64,000 nt of DNA. It comes from Glossina fuscipes (Eukaryota > Arthropoda > Insecta > Diptera > Glossinidae). Position 1 is the stretch's first letter; each line of letters begins with the position of its first letter. This document shows, one piece after another, positions 23,076 through 34,960 of the stretch. The notes under the pieces are model-generated. The model had not been told where the DNA came from and searched no databases. It worked only from the letters and a program-made list of their open reading frames with translations. Location of the stretch: contig NW_023998605.1 in the NCBI RefSeq assembly GCF_014805625.2, positions 645,597-709,596 on the forward strand. The letters run 5' to 3'. The translations under genes were made by a program, and so were the position numbers.

Positions 23076-23879
23076 TAATAAATGCATTGTTTTGAATCTC
23101 CGTTGTCAAAACGTGATATTTTTGATACTTGGTTGTCATATGCAAATAAAAACTAGCTAACGGTTTTTTCATCAAGTCAAAAAACTTTCTTTCGAATTGA
23201 TGCGTGAAAATGTGTGAAGAAGAGCAATTTACATAAAAATTTGACAAAGATAAAATTAAAAAAAAGAGACAAATAGGGGAATTTGCAAAATTTAAAAATC
23301 TTGCAACAAAATGCATTAATTAATGATGTGAAATTTTTTTGATGAATTTGTTGGAATTCATTTCCACCACCTTTTCGATGTCTTCAACGTAAACGTGAGT
23401 GTATTTTCTTAATTTTTATTATTTAAACAAACAATTGGAGTTGAGGGAATTGAGCTTTTATGTAACGAACTTGCGTATTTTTAGAACAAAATTCCACTCT
23501 TCATTTCACAAAAAGACGAAGGTTTTTACGTACAATTGGCATTGTAACCACCATTTGCACCATTGGTAATTGGGATTATAACACATAAAAAAGTTTATAA
23601 GCTAATAAGTGTTGCAGCTACATTGGTGAAGTATTTGTTCTGCAGTGGTAACCATTCGATTTTTAAGGAATTATGGATGCATCACGGATTTATAATGATA
23701 CAAACTCAACTAAAGCACAAAGTGACTTTGCTTGTTTTATATTCAATACTAATGTAATTTTTTTCTCAACTACTACTACTGTCGTCAGAAAATAGGGTAA
23801 AGAATTATCATTTTTTAGAAAATAGGGTAAAGAAAAAGATCTCGTCTATCCATCCGCAGAAGTATGAACGGGTGAGCGC
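23076..23879. other. No gene; short direct repeat
   Basis: The 16-bp string AGAAAATAGGGTAAAG occurs at about 23789 and 23817. Otherwise nothing is recognised. Confidence 0.5.
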
Positions 23880-24135
23880 ATGAGGGGACTTGTGCAGCAT
23901 GGTGACCAGCGAAAACACCCGAACAGGGGGAGAGTCGGATTTGTTATTATTGCCGATAATCTTTGGAGACGTAAACAGAGTAGCCTGGGTGGCTACCTAA
24001 AGCGAGAAGGTCTTCACGGCCCTAACTTTTTTGTTGCCGGCCGAATCAACGATAGCCGAATCGTCAGAGTTAACGTAACTGAGAGAGCGTATTTGGTGAT
24101 AATCACCAGCAAATTTGCCCACGTTGGATTCTCTT
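23880..24135 (-). pseudogene. Jockey-like ORF1 fragment
   Basis: On the minus strand, near 24085-24030, the reading DSAIVDSAGNKKVRAV matches FAIVEPAGNKKVLNE of the ORF1 at 21164-21870. A more distant match (ATLFTSPKIIGNNN against VTLGTSLKNIYKN) lies downstream in the same frame. The block is less AT-rich than its surroundings. Only the middle of ORF1 is present. Confidence 0.55.
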
Positions 24136-27100
24136 AGCGATTATCCTGTGCTTACATGAATACCCTTTAAATTTTTATCGGCAAAACGAGGTATTGCCAA
24201 TTTACCTTGTCAAAGCGTCTTTCGAAGTCATATTTTTGATCTTCGAATTAGATTAACATACTCATTACATGCGCCAGAGCCGTATCCTAAAGTACTTAAC
24301 ATAAATACATAAATAAAAATACACTTAAACTACAAAGTCAAACAAAATGAGAAATGGTTTTGATTTTTTCAACTGTTTATGAGGCGTCACACAGATTAGC
24401 AATTAATGTATTTGTTTTTAAGAAAGAAATGAAGATGATACATGTAAAACGTAAAAACGTAAAACGTATCTTTAGTATTTGATTTCTGCATTTCATTATT
24501 TTAAACCTTTTGCACATTCTCTAACTTAAAATTTTGATGTACACATCGCTTGCTAAAAATGGACAGTAACAACTAAAGGCGATATATTTCAAATTTAAAA
24601 GTTATTTTTCAAGTTTTATTGCTTTTATTGCATTACTTCAAAAACTATTTTCTAATTTTGGTGTAGTCGATAGAAGCAAATGAGTTTTTAATTATTGATT
24701 TCGCTAATCAACGATAATAGTTATTTACTTTTACGTTAATTTCCCTATTTTTCATGTGCTTGTAATGGTTGCGTACAATAATGTGTGATATGCTCTTTTT
24801 CAGTTCTCAAACATACGCGGTTAAAGCCGTAGAAAGCAAAGATAAATGTTTTAAATGAATTAATTTTACGAATAAAAAAAAACACGAGTATAATTGCACC
24901 CAAACCATCTTAAAGTTGATCGTAAGCTTGTCATCATAATGAAGCTTCGCTTATAAAAGTAGCACTTGCCTGGCTAACCAAGTCATTTACAAAATAAAAG
25001 TACACAAATCTATATGAATATATATAACTAACATAAATAATTATGCATAACTTTAATATAATAAATAAATAATTTATTAAAATATATTTTCCATTTCCTG
25101 TAAAATAACGAAATTTCGTAAAATATAATATAAAAAAGCGTTAAAATAATGTAACATGAAATACAAAATTAGGTAAATACATTTTCAATTTGAGATAACC
25201 TGTTTATATTTCTCCGATATGTTAAACTATGTAACGCAGTCCACGAAAAACGCGCACAGTTTCTGCAAACAACGACCGCAGTATTCCCGAAAAACGCTTC
25301 AGTTTCCACAAAAAAAGTAGCAGGTTTCACGACAATTGCATGTGCATCGAATTCCCTTCTTTATTTCGTAAGTCAATCCTTGTGTTTCGTTTTTTCATGT
25401 GCGGATTTACAAAAAAATTGCATTTTACTGGCGTTATTAATAGAAACATGACAATAATATCGTTCATATGATTTCTTCTTACGCCTGTGTGGAACCTAAG
25501 TATAATGGATAAAAATAGCACCATAAGAAGAAGATAGAAATGTCAACAGCGAGACCATTCGCTGCGAAAGAATATAATAAATTTATGCAGGTATAGATAT
25601 GTCTGATCCTATGGTAACAAATTATCCGCACACCACGAAAATTTTACCGCCCTTTTTTGTTGCTTTTCAATTTTTAAGTGAATCCTTTATCACTATAATG
25701 TCTCTCCTGAAGTTTAAAGCATCAACAGCTACTTTAATGATAAAAACATGTAAACGAGCCAAAAGACGAAGTAGACGTATAGATGTATTTGAACAGCCAC
25801 TTAAAAAGCCAATAACTGCACCAAAGTTACTCTTGAAATTAAACTAAAAGGTATAAGAAGCAATACAAAAATTATGGACTCAAAAGCCCTCCAAGATGTC
25901 ACGACAAAAATTGTGTAAGGCGAACACGTTGCGAATACGTTACGAACACATTTGTGAAAAACATGAAGGACCGGTACGCCCGAAATGTAAGGAATCATTT
26001 CACTCAGAAATTACCACAAACGTTCAGCGGTCACATAAGTCAAAGTCTATTTTTTGAAAATTTTTATTGTTTTCCGCACTTTTTTCGCTTATTAAAGTAC
26101 TTTTAATGTGAAATTAATAAACCATATAAAAAATATATATCTCGAAAAAAAAGACCAAACTGCGCTAAATAAATGTATAAGACATTATCTATTTTTGATC
26201 CACCAGACAAACCATGGCAATATTTTGGGAAATTTGTAAGAAAAATTTAAATGTGATACTGCTAGACGTATCTTGCGTCTTCAAGACTTTTTTTTATTAA
26301 AAGAGTAATAATGTAGAATTTTCTGGTCGCGAATATCACATCATTTGTGGGCACTCGCATGTTTGCTAGTAAAGTTAAGAATTTCTACAACATTTGCATT
26401 AATCTATGCTTGTTATAATCTAAGATTGAATGTCTCATTTTCTATTATTACTACTCCTACATTGTGTAAATTGCATCAGGGTGTTATTGATATGATTACA
26501 GCCTAGAGATTTTTATTATATGTTATTATTAGCTCCATCATTCTGGGAGAGATTTTGCTAAGATAATTGGTTTGTCGCTAAACTTGAGTTTATACTCCCA
26601 CAATTTCTTGTACCATAGCAGACACAGCCTCTTTTTGAGCAGAACCACTGGGATATCACTACCTATACGTTCCCGCTGAACAACGGTAGGAGCGATCCTA
26701 TCATTTTTTACTGCGATTTTCATATCCTAAGGTATAAGGATAAATTTCGGGACTGCAAAAACCATGAGGTATTTGTGGCCAATAATAACGTAGTAGTGAT
26801 GATCAGAATAAGGCGGTCAATTTTAATTTTATTTTATTGGTAGCTCTTAAAAAATATATAAACATAGTAATTTGTATTTTGCACTGAATGTACATTACAA
26901 AACGATTTGAATGAACTTAAATATGTTATACAAAATGATTTTTCTAAACTGAACAACTATTAAAAATGAAATATTGATAAAAAAATAATTCGTTTATTTA
27001 TAAAATATACGTAAGCAGTTGGAAAATCTTCTTAAATATTTTAAGTACCGCGGCGTAGGATTGTTACTTTCGTTACGTTCCGGTTTACTCTTTTTGAAAA

Positions 27101-30100
27101 TATACGGCATTTTACAACGCTTTATAAGTCTGCAAACGATTTTTTACCCAAAAAAAATTGTAAACACAGGAACTTATCTTAGTGGCAGCATAGGAAAATC
27201 AACTGTCATGAGAATTAAACCGCATGAAATTCTGCTAACGTGAAAATAAGTAAATAGAGAATGTATTTTTATGAAGACATTTATAAAACAGCGTAAAAAG
27301 AACACGGATTATATTAAAAAAAAGGGAACTTAAAAGGCGACAATAGATATATTTCGATGAAAATGAACAGAAACATCGACTTGTTTGTCTTAATTAACAC
27401 GTAATTTCTTTCTTGTATTTTAATAAATTTACCTGCATTACATCTGTGTTCCTATTTGGTATAGATACCAATTTCATCAAAGAAATACTTATTAGATGTT
27501 ATGTATTGAAAGATAACAAATCAATGAATAATAGAATCCAAACTCATATTTCTGCAGTTCTTCGAAGGAGCGCTGTATAAGATGGAAAAAGGTTCGTATC
27601 ACTATGTTTTTGGACCAAAAAGATAATTTTCTTTATATATAGCAACACAAATAAAAATATCAGGTGATTTTCAGAATGTGTGGCTTGTGAAAAAGCCACT
27701 AAAACTAAAGAAGAGAGTAAAGTCACGTTTGCTCGTTAACATCGTATGGGAAAGTTTTTTTTCTCAATAATTTATATAGGCTTTAAGAATAACATTTTCT
27801 TTTTTTCCTTTTACTTTCGCTTTCTTGAGTTATTTCGTGTTAAAAATAAAATCGCACTCTTGTCATTTTAGTGTAAAAAATTTGTTATGTGCCTTGAAAA
27901 AATAGCGGTGCATGGGTAAAAAAAAAGTGCAGTTGCAAAATACGACATACGGTAAAAACAAAAAGGCCTGCAAGGGAGAAGTTAGTTTGATTGACTGGTT
28001 AATCTAACGACAAGATGTGGACAATTTTAATAAATGTCTTTGTCGTCCGTTCCATTTACATGGAGAATTTAAAACTTACCTAATTTTTGCAAAGTTGGGC
28101 AGTTTTAATTAATATTTGAGATAATATAATTTAAAAAAAAATGTTAAGTATTAAACGTTACGGCTTAAATCGATTGAAATTTCTTTATCATGTTATTTTA
28201 TAATTATTCTTGACATTGATTTTTGTGTGCGCTATATATTTGCGTAATATGATATGGGTATATTATAGTTACAAACCAAAACCGTACAAAATATATGCAA
28301 AATGTTACAAACTGGTAAAAGCTCGTTTTCAGGAAATATTTCAGAGATGAGAATGATTGATTGATGAGTACGATCTCCACGTTATTTTGCTTGCAATCGA
28401 TCTAATCTGAAAAACTTGGAAAATATATCAATGAGAGTCTGTTTATGTTTTTGCGTTTCTTTCATTTTCGAATACCTCATTTGTGCTTTCTGGTTTTTTT
28501 TTTGTTTACTGCGACAACGCCATACAGTAATAATAATAATCAAATCAAACCATTCATTTGCATAGTAATAGATGCGACAATAGCTGTGGTCAAACGTTGG
28601 TTTAGTTGCTACTCTGCCATCGTGGTTTTCAGTGGTTTTTCAATTTATTGAATTTCCTATTTTCTTTTTGTTTAGTTTACCTAGTGGCGTGGGATCCTTT
28701 CTGCCTACAGTTAAAAAACCGTAATTTGTAATTTTACCTTTTAATGTTAGTGTAGCAATTTGCACTCTCTAGCAATTTAAATATAAAGTATCGTTAATAA
28801 AGAAGACAATTTTCTAAATAAACGAACCAAAGTAATTGAGTTCTTTTCTTATATACAAAAAAAAAGGAAATTTCTAAAGTTTTAATATGTACAAAACGTG
28901 ATTCGTGTTAAAAATATTTGATTGCCTGTACAATTCTGTTAATAACGTACGAAGAGCACTCTTTATATTATAATATTTTTACTTTCCCGAATTCTTTAGA
29001 GTTCAAATAAGCGTTTAAGGTCTAATTTATAAAGGTTTTCCCCCTCGCACTTATTAAAAATTAGTCTTATTCAATATTCCTAACAACCAAAAAAAATATG
29101 TCCGAATTGCAAGACTACGAAATATAGTTGGTGTTTAAACGTTATTAATTTTGCGGTGTTACATATTCCTGTACACTGTTATGCTTGTATGGCCTTAATC
29201 TTTCGAAATTTTCCTAATTATTGTTTTTTACATATGAATAAAGTTCAGTTCTTCTTCGATTCTTTTGGTTCATACATACAATCCAATGCAAATTTCTTTT
29301 TTCTTCAAAGTTCAACGTCAAGTGTAAAGTCTAATGTGTAAGCAAAAATCATTTTATAAAAGTTTTAATTTTCTTACCGAAATGTAGATTTATTCAATAT
29401 ACCCAGCAAAGAAAAAAACGATCTGAATAGTAACACTGTGGAACGCAGTACTTTTTGCTTAGACGATACGATCTGTTCGGGATGACTATTATTTTTTAAA
29501 ATTAAATTTTAAGTGCATATTACATGATCAATACTTCTTAATTGCGTCGTAACCCGCAACGTAGGTTCTTCCTGAAAAGTTAATTTTGTAAGCGTGTAAA
29601 CGTTTATCAATTTTGTTTTCCCCCTTCGGAATTCTCATGTATTTAGCCTAAACTCCGGGTATCCAAACACACATATTGCCTTGCACGCGATCGGTGAATT
29701 AATGGTATTTGATCTGTGAAAACAACATTTTCCATTGAATTTCATGCAAAATCGAAAATACCAACAACCAACAGATGGGCGCTTGAACTGCATAGACTTA
29801 AATCATCGCTTATAACTCAATACGTTTTTAGGGTTGAGATATATCTCATCTAATTGATTCTCTTAATTATTTGTCTTTTACAACATATGTTTATTTACAT
29901 ATATATGTTTTTCGAATGGACTCTCACAAGCAAGAGTGTATTATTATTTACATATAATTTTAGTACCATTTGACAAAAAAGATTTCCGAGCAAGAGTTTT
30001 AAACTGAGCTCTTGCGGGATTTTTGAAAAACAGTTTGAGAAAGCATGCTAATGTAAAGTTCATAAGAAAGTTTTAATTTTTGTGTAGTTTACGAATTCTT

Positions 30101-30879
30101 TAAAAACAATTCAACTCATTTAGCTAATGAGTATTTCTACGTCAATACGAATTTAACATTCGCTGTAAAAAGCTAATTTTCCGTCAAGTATAATCGGCCG
30201 CGCTCGCTATAAGTTCGTATAATCCGTCTGTAGAAAGCTTAATGATTACCTTAATGGAATAATTTCTGCGAACTAATAGCAGTCTAGTATCTTAAAATAG
30301 AATATTAAACAAAAATAAATCTTTAATTAATTTTTGGAGTCAGTTAATAACTCTATTTCAATAAGTAATACAAAATTAATTCGACCAAATATCGACATCT
30401 CGGAAGGTGTTTCTTGTATATTGAACTGTAAGGTTCCTAATATAGGAAAAATTTAGATATTGGCAATTTTTCCGTACGCATTTTGCTAACAACAATTTTG
30501 AAGATTTTATTGTAATATGGGTTTTTCGGCATAAACGTATGGTTATAATTTTGTACTCTACATCAGCTAGCGCGGTTGGGTGCGATACCTGCTAGATGCC
30601 CTGCTTTTACATCCATGGATTTTTTGAATCGATTGCAGTCTGCCTGCCCGCCTGTTGTCCATGTACATCTGCATGTATCATGTTATTTCGACAAATTTTT
30701 TACATGAAAAAATGTCACTACTTCTCTTAATATCAGTTAAACGATCTACAAGGACCCACAACGCATTTTCTTTGTTACGTGAATATTGGGCATAGACTGG
30801 TAATAGGTTAAATACGATGGTTTATCAGTAATTTCGAAACATTGTTCAAGCAAATTTGTGAGAGGGCAATCGCTGACTG
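24136..30879. other. Long AT-rich stretch without recognised gene
   Basis: About 6.7 kb. Open frames are short and lack motifs. The largest (25599-25847 +, Lys/Arg-rich C-terminus) has no recognisable homology or splice context. A weak 43-bp direct repeat sits near 25238 and 25281 (CAGT...CGAAAAACGC...CAGTTTC). Short A/T runs and small trinucleotide stretches (for example AATAATAAT near 28529) are present. I see no RNA gene. Regulatory DNA for the downstream ACC gene could lie here but cannot be pointed to. Confidence 0.4.
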
Positions 30880-32061
30880 TTGGAGGGAAAGTTCTGTCGC
30901 ATTTTAAAGAAAACATTTGAATTCATTTATAAAAATACGTGTTTAATATTAATCAATTATGAATGCTCCGTTATTTATTACAACATGTTGCCATCTTTCA
31001 GGTAAGCTCCAAATTCCTGTCTTGTAGAAGTTCTCGTCTTTGGAGTTAAAATATTCACCAACTGCCTTAGAAACACTTTCAAAAGACTTGAATTTTTTCC
31101 CGTTAGATAATTTTGCAGACATATGAACAGATAATAATCAGATGGTGCAATGAATACGGTGGAAGACTAAGGATGTCCCATCCTAACGCATTCAGTTTTT
31201 GTTGTGTTACCATTCCACTATGCGGTCGAACATTATCCTGATGGAACGCTACTTCTTTTCTGGACGCTAATGCTGGCCATTTTTTTTTTGATAATTACGT
31301 TCAATTTATCCTGCTGTTTGCAGTAGAGATCCGCGTTAATGGTTTTTCCCTGTTTCAGCAATTCATAGTACACTGGGCCTTTCCAGTCCCACCACAAACA
31401 AAGCAATACTTCTCGTTGATGGATACTTGGTTTTGGAACTGTGGCTGATGACGTTCCTAATTTGCAGTAAGATTGTTTTTCTCTTAATATTCTCGTAAAG
31501 AATCCACTTTTCATCTTCAGTAACCAGCTTGTCCAAGAACGGCTCTATATTGTGTCCAAGCAGATGTGATGAAAACATTCTTACACGATCAGACAAATTC
31601 TTTTCCGTTAATTCATGTGGAACCCAAACACTTTGCTTTAACACAAACCCAAGAGATTTAATGTGATCTCCAACAGTTATATGACGAATGCCTAACTCTT
31701 CTGCAATTTCTCGACTTGTTAAATGTGGATTATTTTCCAAAATGGATCGCAAAACATCATTATCGATCTTGGATGGTCGTCCAAGTCGATCACTTTCTTG
31801 GAGGCCCAGTAGGAACATTTACAATACCTTTTCCAAATACCGCACAAAAATTTTTACATGCAACCGATGCGTTGCTTCCTTTTTGGAAGGCATACAAAAT
31901 GCACTGTCATAAACTTACTTTATCTGCTGACATGTTTTTCACTTTAAATATCACAAGTAAATGATGAACAGTAAAAAAGACCCCTTTTATATTATACAAT
32001 GGATAAAAAAACAAAAAAAAATTACCTACCTTTTTAAAATACGACTGAACATACCCTCCAA
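30880..32061 (-). mobile_element. mariner-family transposon with terminal inverted repeats
   Basis: A 1.18-kb Tc1/mariner-type element. The left end starts TTGGAGGGAAAGTTCTGTCG (30880 onward). The right end, read on the minus strand from 32061, is TTGGAGGGTATGTTCAGTCG, with 17 of the first 20 positions the same and both followed by an ATTTTAAA stretch. Between them on the minus strand lies a mariner transposase relic. A clean TA duplication is not seen at the boundaries chosen, so the true ends may lie a few bases outside. Confidence 0.85.
30953..31933 (-). pseudogene. mariner transposase (broken)
   Basis: Start at minus-strand ATG 31933 (MSADKVSL), with an early stop. Then an HTH-like segment ESDRLGRPSKID...LTSREIAEELGI, the linker WVPHELTEKNLSDR, the first Asp in TEDEKWILYEN, the WWDWKGPVYYELL box and, after a frameshift near 31250, HQDNVRPHSG with the second Asp. 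Another shift follows and APSDYYLF is retained from the third-Asp region, although the preceding YSPDL is lost. It ends GAFIID near 30953. The frame spans about 327 codons against about 345 for intact family members. Stops and frameshifts make it inactive. Confidence 0.88.
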
Positions 32062-32435
32062 CCTCTTAAATTGACTTCAAATCCCTATAGCTTAATGATA
32101 GCCGTTTCTTTGTGTCGTTATTCATATCTGTATTATAGGACATCACCGGCTCTACATGCGTTAAGTCTATTATGGCGAGCAAAGTTGCAATTGCTAATTT
32201 CTCAGAACTTTTTAACAATTTGCGACTTGAACAATGTTTCAATCTTGGCCTTAATGGAACTGTGCACGTTGCTAGGGCACAATCGATGTCCTTTTTACAT
32301 TACACTACAATTTTCAGAGCTGCCTGAAATAGTGTAAAGTGGTTCTAATTTTTTAGTTTATCAAACGAATCCTATAAGTCCTTATGTTCATGTGAAATGG
32401 GCTTATTGGTATTAACATTGCCGTCGTCTTTTTAG
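32062..32435 (+). other. Short unrecognised ORF between mariner and orphan exon
   Basis: ATG 32172 opens a 51-codon frame (MASKVAIANFSELFNNL...) ending at TGA 32325-32327. Composition is protein-like but there is no family match that I recognise. It could be a chance frame or part of a lost gene. Confidence 0.2.
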
Positions 32436-32537
32436 GACAATGTTGACACTCTGAACATTGGTCCTACAGTCAGGGAAGAAGAACCTCACAAAACCATAAG
32501 TATTGAACACTTACCTCCTCACGTTATGGAAAAAAAA
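32436..32537 (+). other. Orphan exon-like block, 34 codons
   Basis: A pyrimidine-rich acceptor (CGTCTTTTTAG, ending 32435) precedes 102 nt that are fully open in one frame (...NIGPTVREEEPHKTISIEHL...). They end at a good donor (AAAAAAA|GTGAGT, intron from 32538). The length is a multiple of three. It does not match ACC, and its reading phase does not connect with the ACC exons downstream. It may be an exon of an unrecognised gene, a retained piece of an older gene, or coincidence. Confidence 0.3.
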
Positions 32538-32749
32538 GTGAGTATACCCCCGTCTCACTATGGTGGGTATGAAAAATTGAAAAAGTGAAAAATTTAGAAT
32601 GGATGAAACAATTTTTTTGCACTCCTTCCATATAATCAATTGTTCGTAAGAAAATTGAAACTTCGTATGTTCTAATTACTAGCTCTCATTTTCAATATTT
32701 CATGGTGAAAATTTGTCTATAATACTAATTTAACATAAATATTAATTTT

Positions 32750-33105
32750 GCCGAGCTGTACAGGTCTATACTTTGATCCCACTCCACATAAGGGTTCACA
32801 TGAAAAATGGGCCTTGACACGGCAATTACATCAAATTTGAATCAAGTAGGTCTATTTTTTTGTGAGCCAAATACAGAGATCTTCATGAAAAATGACCTAT
32901 TTTATGTTAAAAAGAACTAATTTTTAATATGTATCTAATTGTAATTTCTCATGCAAGTGAACCATAGGAAATTTAGATTACATAGGTCTATTAAAGTAAC
33001 GGTTCTCATGAAAGGTAAGCTCTTATATGGCGATGAGCTTCCATTTGCAATATTTTACGACAAAAAAAAAAAGAAAATAATAAAATCTATGAAAAGCAAA
33101 TTAAC
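32750..33105 (+). repeat. Dispersed repeat family, member 1
   Basis: Shares with 38495-38790 the order TAGGTC(T/C)A, then TCTTATGATAAGTAAGCTC-like (here TCTCATGAAAGGTAAGCTC), then TATRG-GATGA, then TTCAATTTTTTA-like and an A-run of 11-16 bases. It also has internal quasi-repeats: CATGAAAAATGGGCC at 32799, CATGAAAAATGACCT at 32884 and CATGAAAGGTAAGCT at 33006. No protein coding is recognised. Confidence 0.5.
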
Positions 33106-33916
33106 TTTGCTAAATTCGGGCCACATCACTTGACGTTTTGGGCACCTTCAAATGTGAGAGTTTTGCTGAAAAGTAATCCTTTGCAAGAAAATCATGTAAC
33201 TTTGGTGCATTTTCACGGAAGTATCTAAATTTGTGCTCAAAGCGCTTTCTGTTTGCTAATTCTTTTTGCCTTCAAAATTCAAAAACCGCCGCCATTACAT
33301 CGTTCAATAGCGTACGCTCTTGAGCGAAAATACCTCAGTGTACCAAATTTCGTCAAAATATTTCAAAAGTTGTAAACTGTAAGTTAAACGTAAGAATACA
33401 AGACGAGCACAACAACGACGGGCTTACAAGCTAAAGTATATACAATAAAAGATGGGCCTATCCCAAGTCCTTTTGAGTAGTAGTCCACGGTATAAAAAAC
33501 AGCCAACCAAATAATAGGATCTTTGTATGCCGAAATTTTGTCGGCAGGAAATAGTTGCTAGTGCAGCTGACAATTTGCGCAATACGATTACGACATTTTA
33601 TAGGCTACAAGCTTATAAAGGAACGATTTTAAGACCAAATCATGTATGGAGGGATTGAAAATTTTATGAAGCATGATACAAAATTTATATGCAGCTCTTT
33701 TTTTCTTATATAAAGTTCTTAAGTCACTGTATTTTTTTGAAGAAAGGCAAACAGAATACAAATATTTCCTAATGGATAAACGTGTTGAGAGCGTTTAACA
33801 AATGTTCTAATAGAACATGAAAATATGTTTCGGTCGGTTTTAATATTATGCATTAGTATAGCACAATCCACTTCAGTCACGAACTGATCATGCTATGCAT
33901 GACACGCCACACGCTT
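33106..33916. other. Upstream flank of ACC, nothing recognised
   Basis: AT-rich sequence with no gene or repeat recognised. Confidence 0.4.
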
Positions 33917-33924
33917 TATCGATA
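33917..33924 (+). promoter_or_regulatory. DRE-like motif TATCGATA
   Basis: The 8-mer TATCGATA is the core of the DNA-replication-related element bound by DREF at many fly housekeeping promoters. It lies about 290 bp upstream of the ATG at 34218. Just downstream a 17-bp string GGTATACAGATTCCAAT is duplicated (33941 and 33966). It is a candidate core promoter for the upstream ACC transcript. The same 8-mer also occurs at 37636, inside an intron, so the motif alone is not decisive. Confidence 0.4.
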
Positions 33925-34217
33925 ACTATATTTATTTCAAGGTATACAGATTCCAATCACAGGACGGTATACAGATTCCAACCAATTAGCAATAAAAAAG
34001 CATTTTTTTTTGGATTTACTTGATAACGATTTTTATATGGAGTATACTGTATTTCATAAGTGCTTTATTGTAGGCTATTTGATTACATTTTAGAAAGTAC
34101 GTTGCCAATCTTATAATGCATTTGTAGTACAAGTAATACGGCGTGCTCGGGTCAGTGATAGCTTTTGCATTAATTTGCATTTTTTTTTTTCAATTTGAAA
34201 TATATATTTGTACTTAT

Positions 34218-34502
34218 ATGTCTTATGAATTTTTAGAAACATCTTCAAGAACGTTCAATAGTGGAAATAGCACCACAAATAATACGACGGGACGCATCAA
34301 GAAAGTAAAATTCTCCAGCGAAAATATTACCTTTGGGACAGAAGTTTGTGATAGTCTAAGGGACTGTTGCCTAGAGAGCGATCACGCAGATAATCATCAT
34401 CTTCAGCAATATCATCTCAATAAGAGCAATAACAACAATAATAAAATCGAGGATATGAGCAGCGCTGTAGTAGCAGAAAAAAATGACAGACCGAGCTTTT
34501 TG
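34218..34502 (+). CDS. ACC: ACC alternative N-terminal exon 1B
   Basis: Coding to 34502, where the donor is TTTTG|GTAAGT. Two readings of the 5' side are possible. The frame is open back to ATG 34218 (MSYEFLETSSRTF...), which would make this a first exon. Alternatively an acceptor (GAATTTTTAG) at 34236 starts the exon at 34237 and the true start lies upstream. The encoded segment is Asn/Ser-rich with RIKKVKFSSENITFG and a poly-Asn run, a disordered-looking N-terminus. The exon ends on a codon boundary and continues in frame into 34673-34717 or directly into 34833-34960. The path to the ACC core is in phase, which is the main reason for the call. The first Met is uncertain. Confidence 0.7.
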
Positions 34503-34672
34503 GTAAGTTAGGTATCTTAATGGTCGGTGGGGGCTTATGGTTTTTTGATTGTTTTGATATATGCATGGCTACAAATTATGAGTTATATTAGATTAAATAC
34601 ACGTTTGTATTGTTACACAACTTTCAACCGCATTGAGAGCAATTACATACAAATATTTTCCCATAATTGCAG

Positions 34673-34717
34673 GTAGGCTTGTTTCATAGAATTTTTAGTG
34701 GCTCTAATTTAGAAGAG
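34673..34717 (+). CDS. ACC: ACC 45-nt microexon (15 codons), likely cassette
   Basis: Flanked by CATAATTGCAG on the left and GAAGAG|GTAGGT on the right, phase 0 on both sides. It encodes VGLFHRIFSGSNLEE. Its inclusion or skipping leaves the frame of the 1B isoform unchanged. The next exon also begins with GT(A/G)GGC (Val-Gly), so the two acceptors are similar. Usage cannot be judged from sequence. Confidence 0.55.
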
Positions 34718-34832
34718 GTAGGTCTGTGCATTTGGGGAATTAGTTTTAGAAATTTCGAACAAAATTATACATAAATACATATTATTTATTAATCTGTTTT
34801 ACTTCAATTTCGAAATTGTGCTTTTTTTGCAG

Positions 34833-34960
34833 GTGGGCGATGATATTGATATTGATATTCCATCCAACAATCCTCATGAATCGGGAGAATCAAATGATGA
34901 ATTCATACAAAACACGAGCACAGACACCGGCGATGTAGCAGACAAACGTACTCGTTTAAG
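34833..34960 (+). CDS. ACC: ACC alternative N-terminal exon, second part of 1B module
   Basis: Acceptor CTTTTTTTGCAG (to 34832), donor TTAAG|GTAAGC (intron from 34961). The 128 nt encode an acidic segment (VGDDIDIDIPSNN...) ending in KRTRL plus two bases AG of a split codon. The exon at 39899 supplies the third base G to give Arg, followed by Pro-Ser-Met-Ser. The 1B route predicts about 2415 residues from ATG 34218. Confidence 0.75.

Noticed and set aside
25599..25998. Lys/Arg-rich open frames at 25.6-26.0 kb as a small nuclear protein gene
   Set aside because: No recognised domain, no splice or polyadenylation context, and the frame is short. Composition in AT-rich DNA easily gives Lys-rich frames.
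34143..34217. Extension of ACC exon 1B upstream to 34143
   Set aside because: That start is a GTG codon. The first ATG in the frame is 34218 and a possible splice acceptor lies at 34236.
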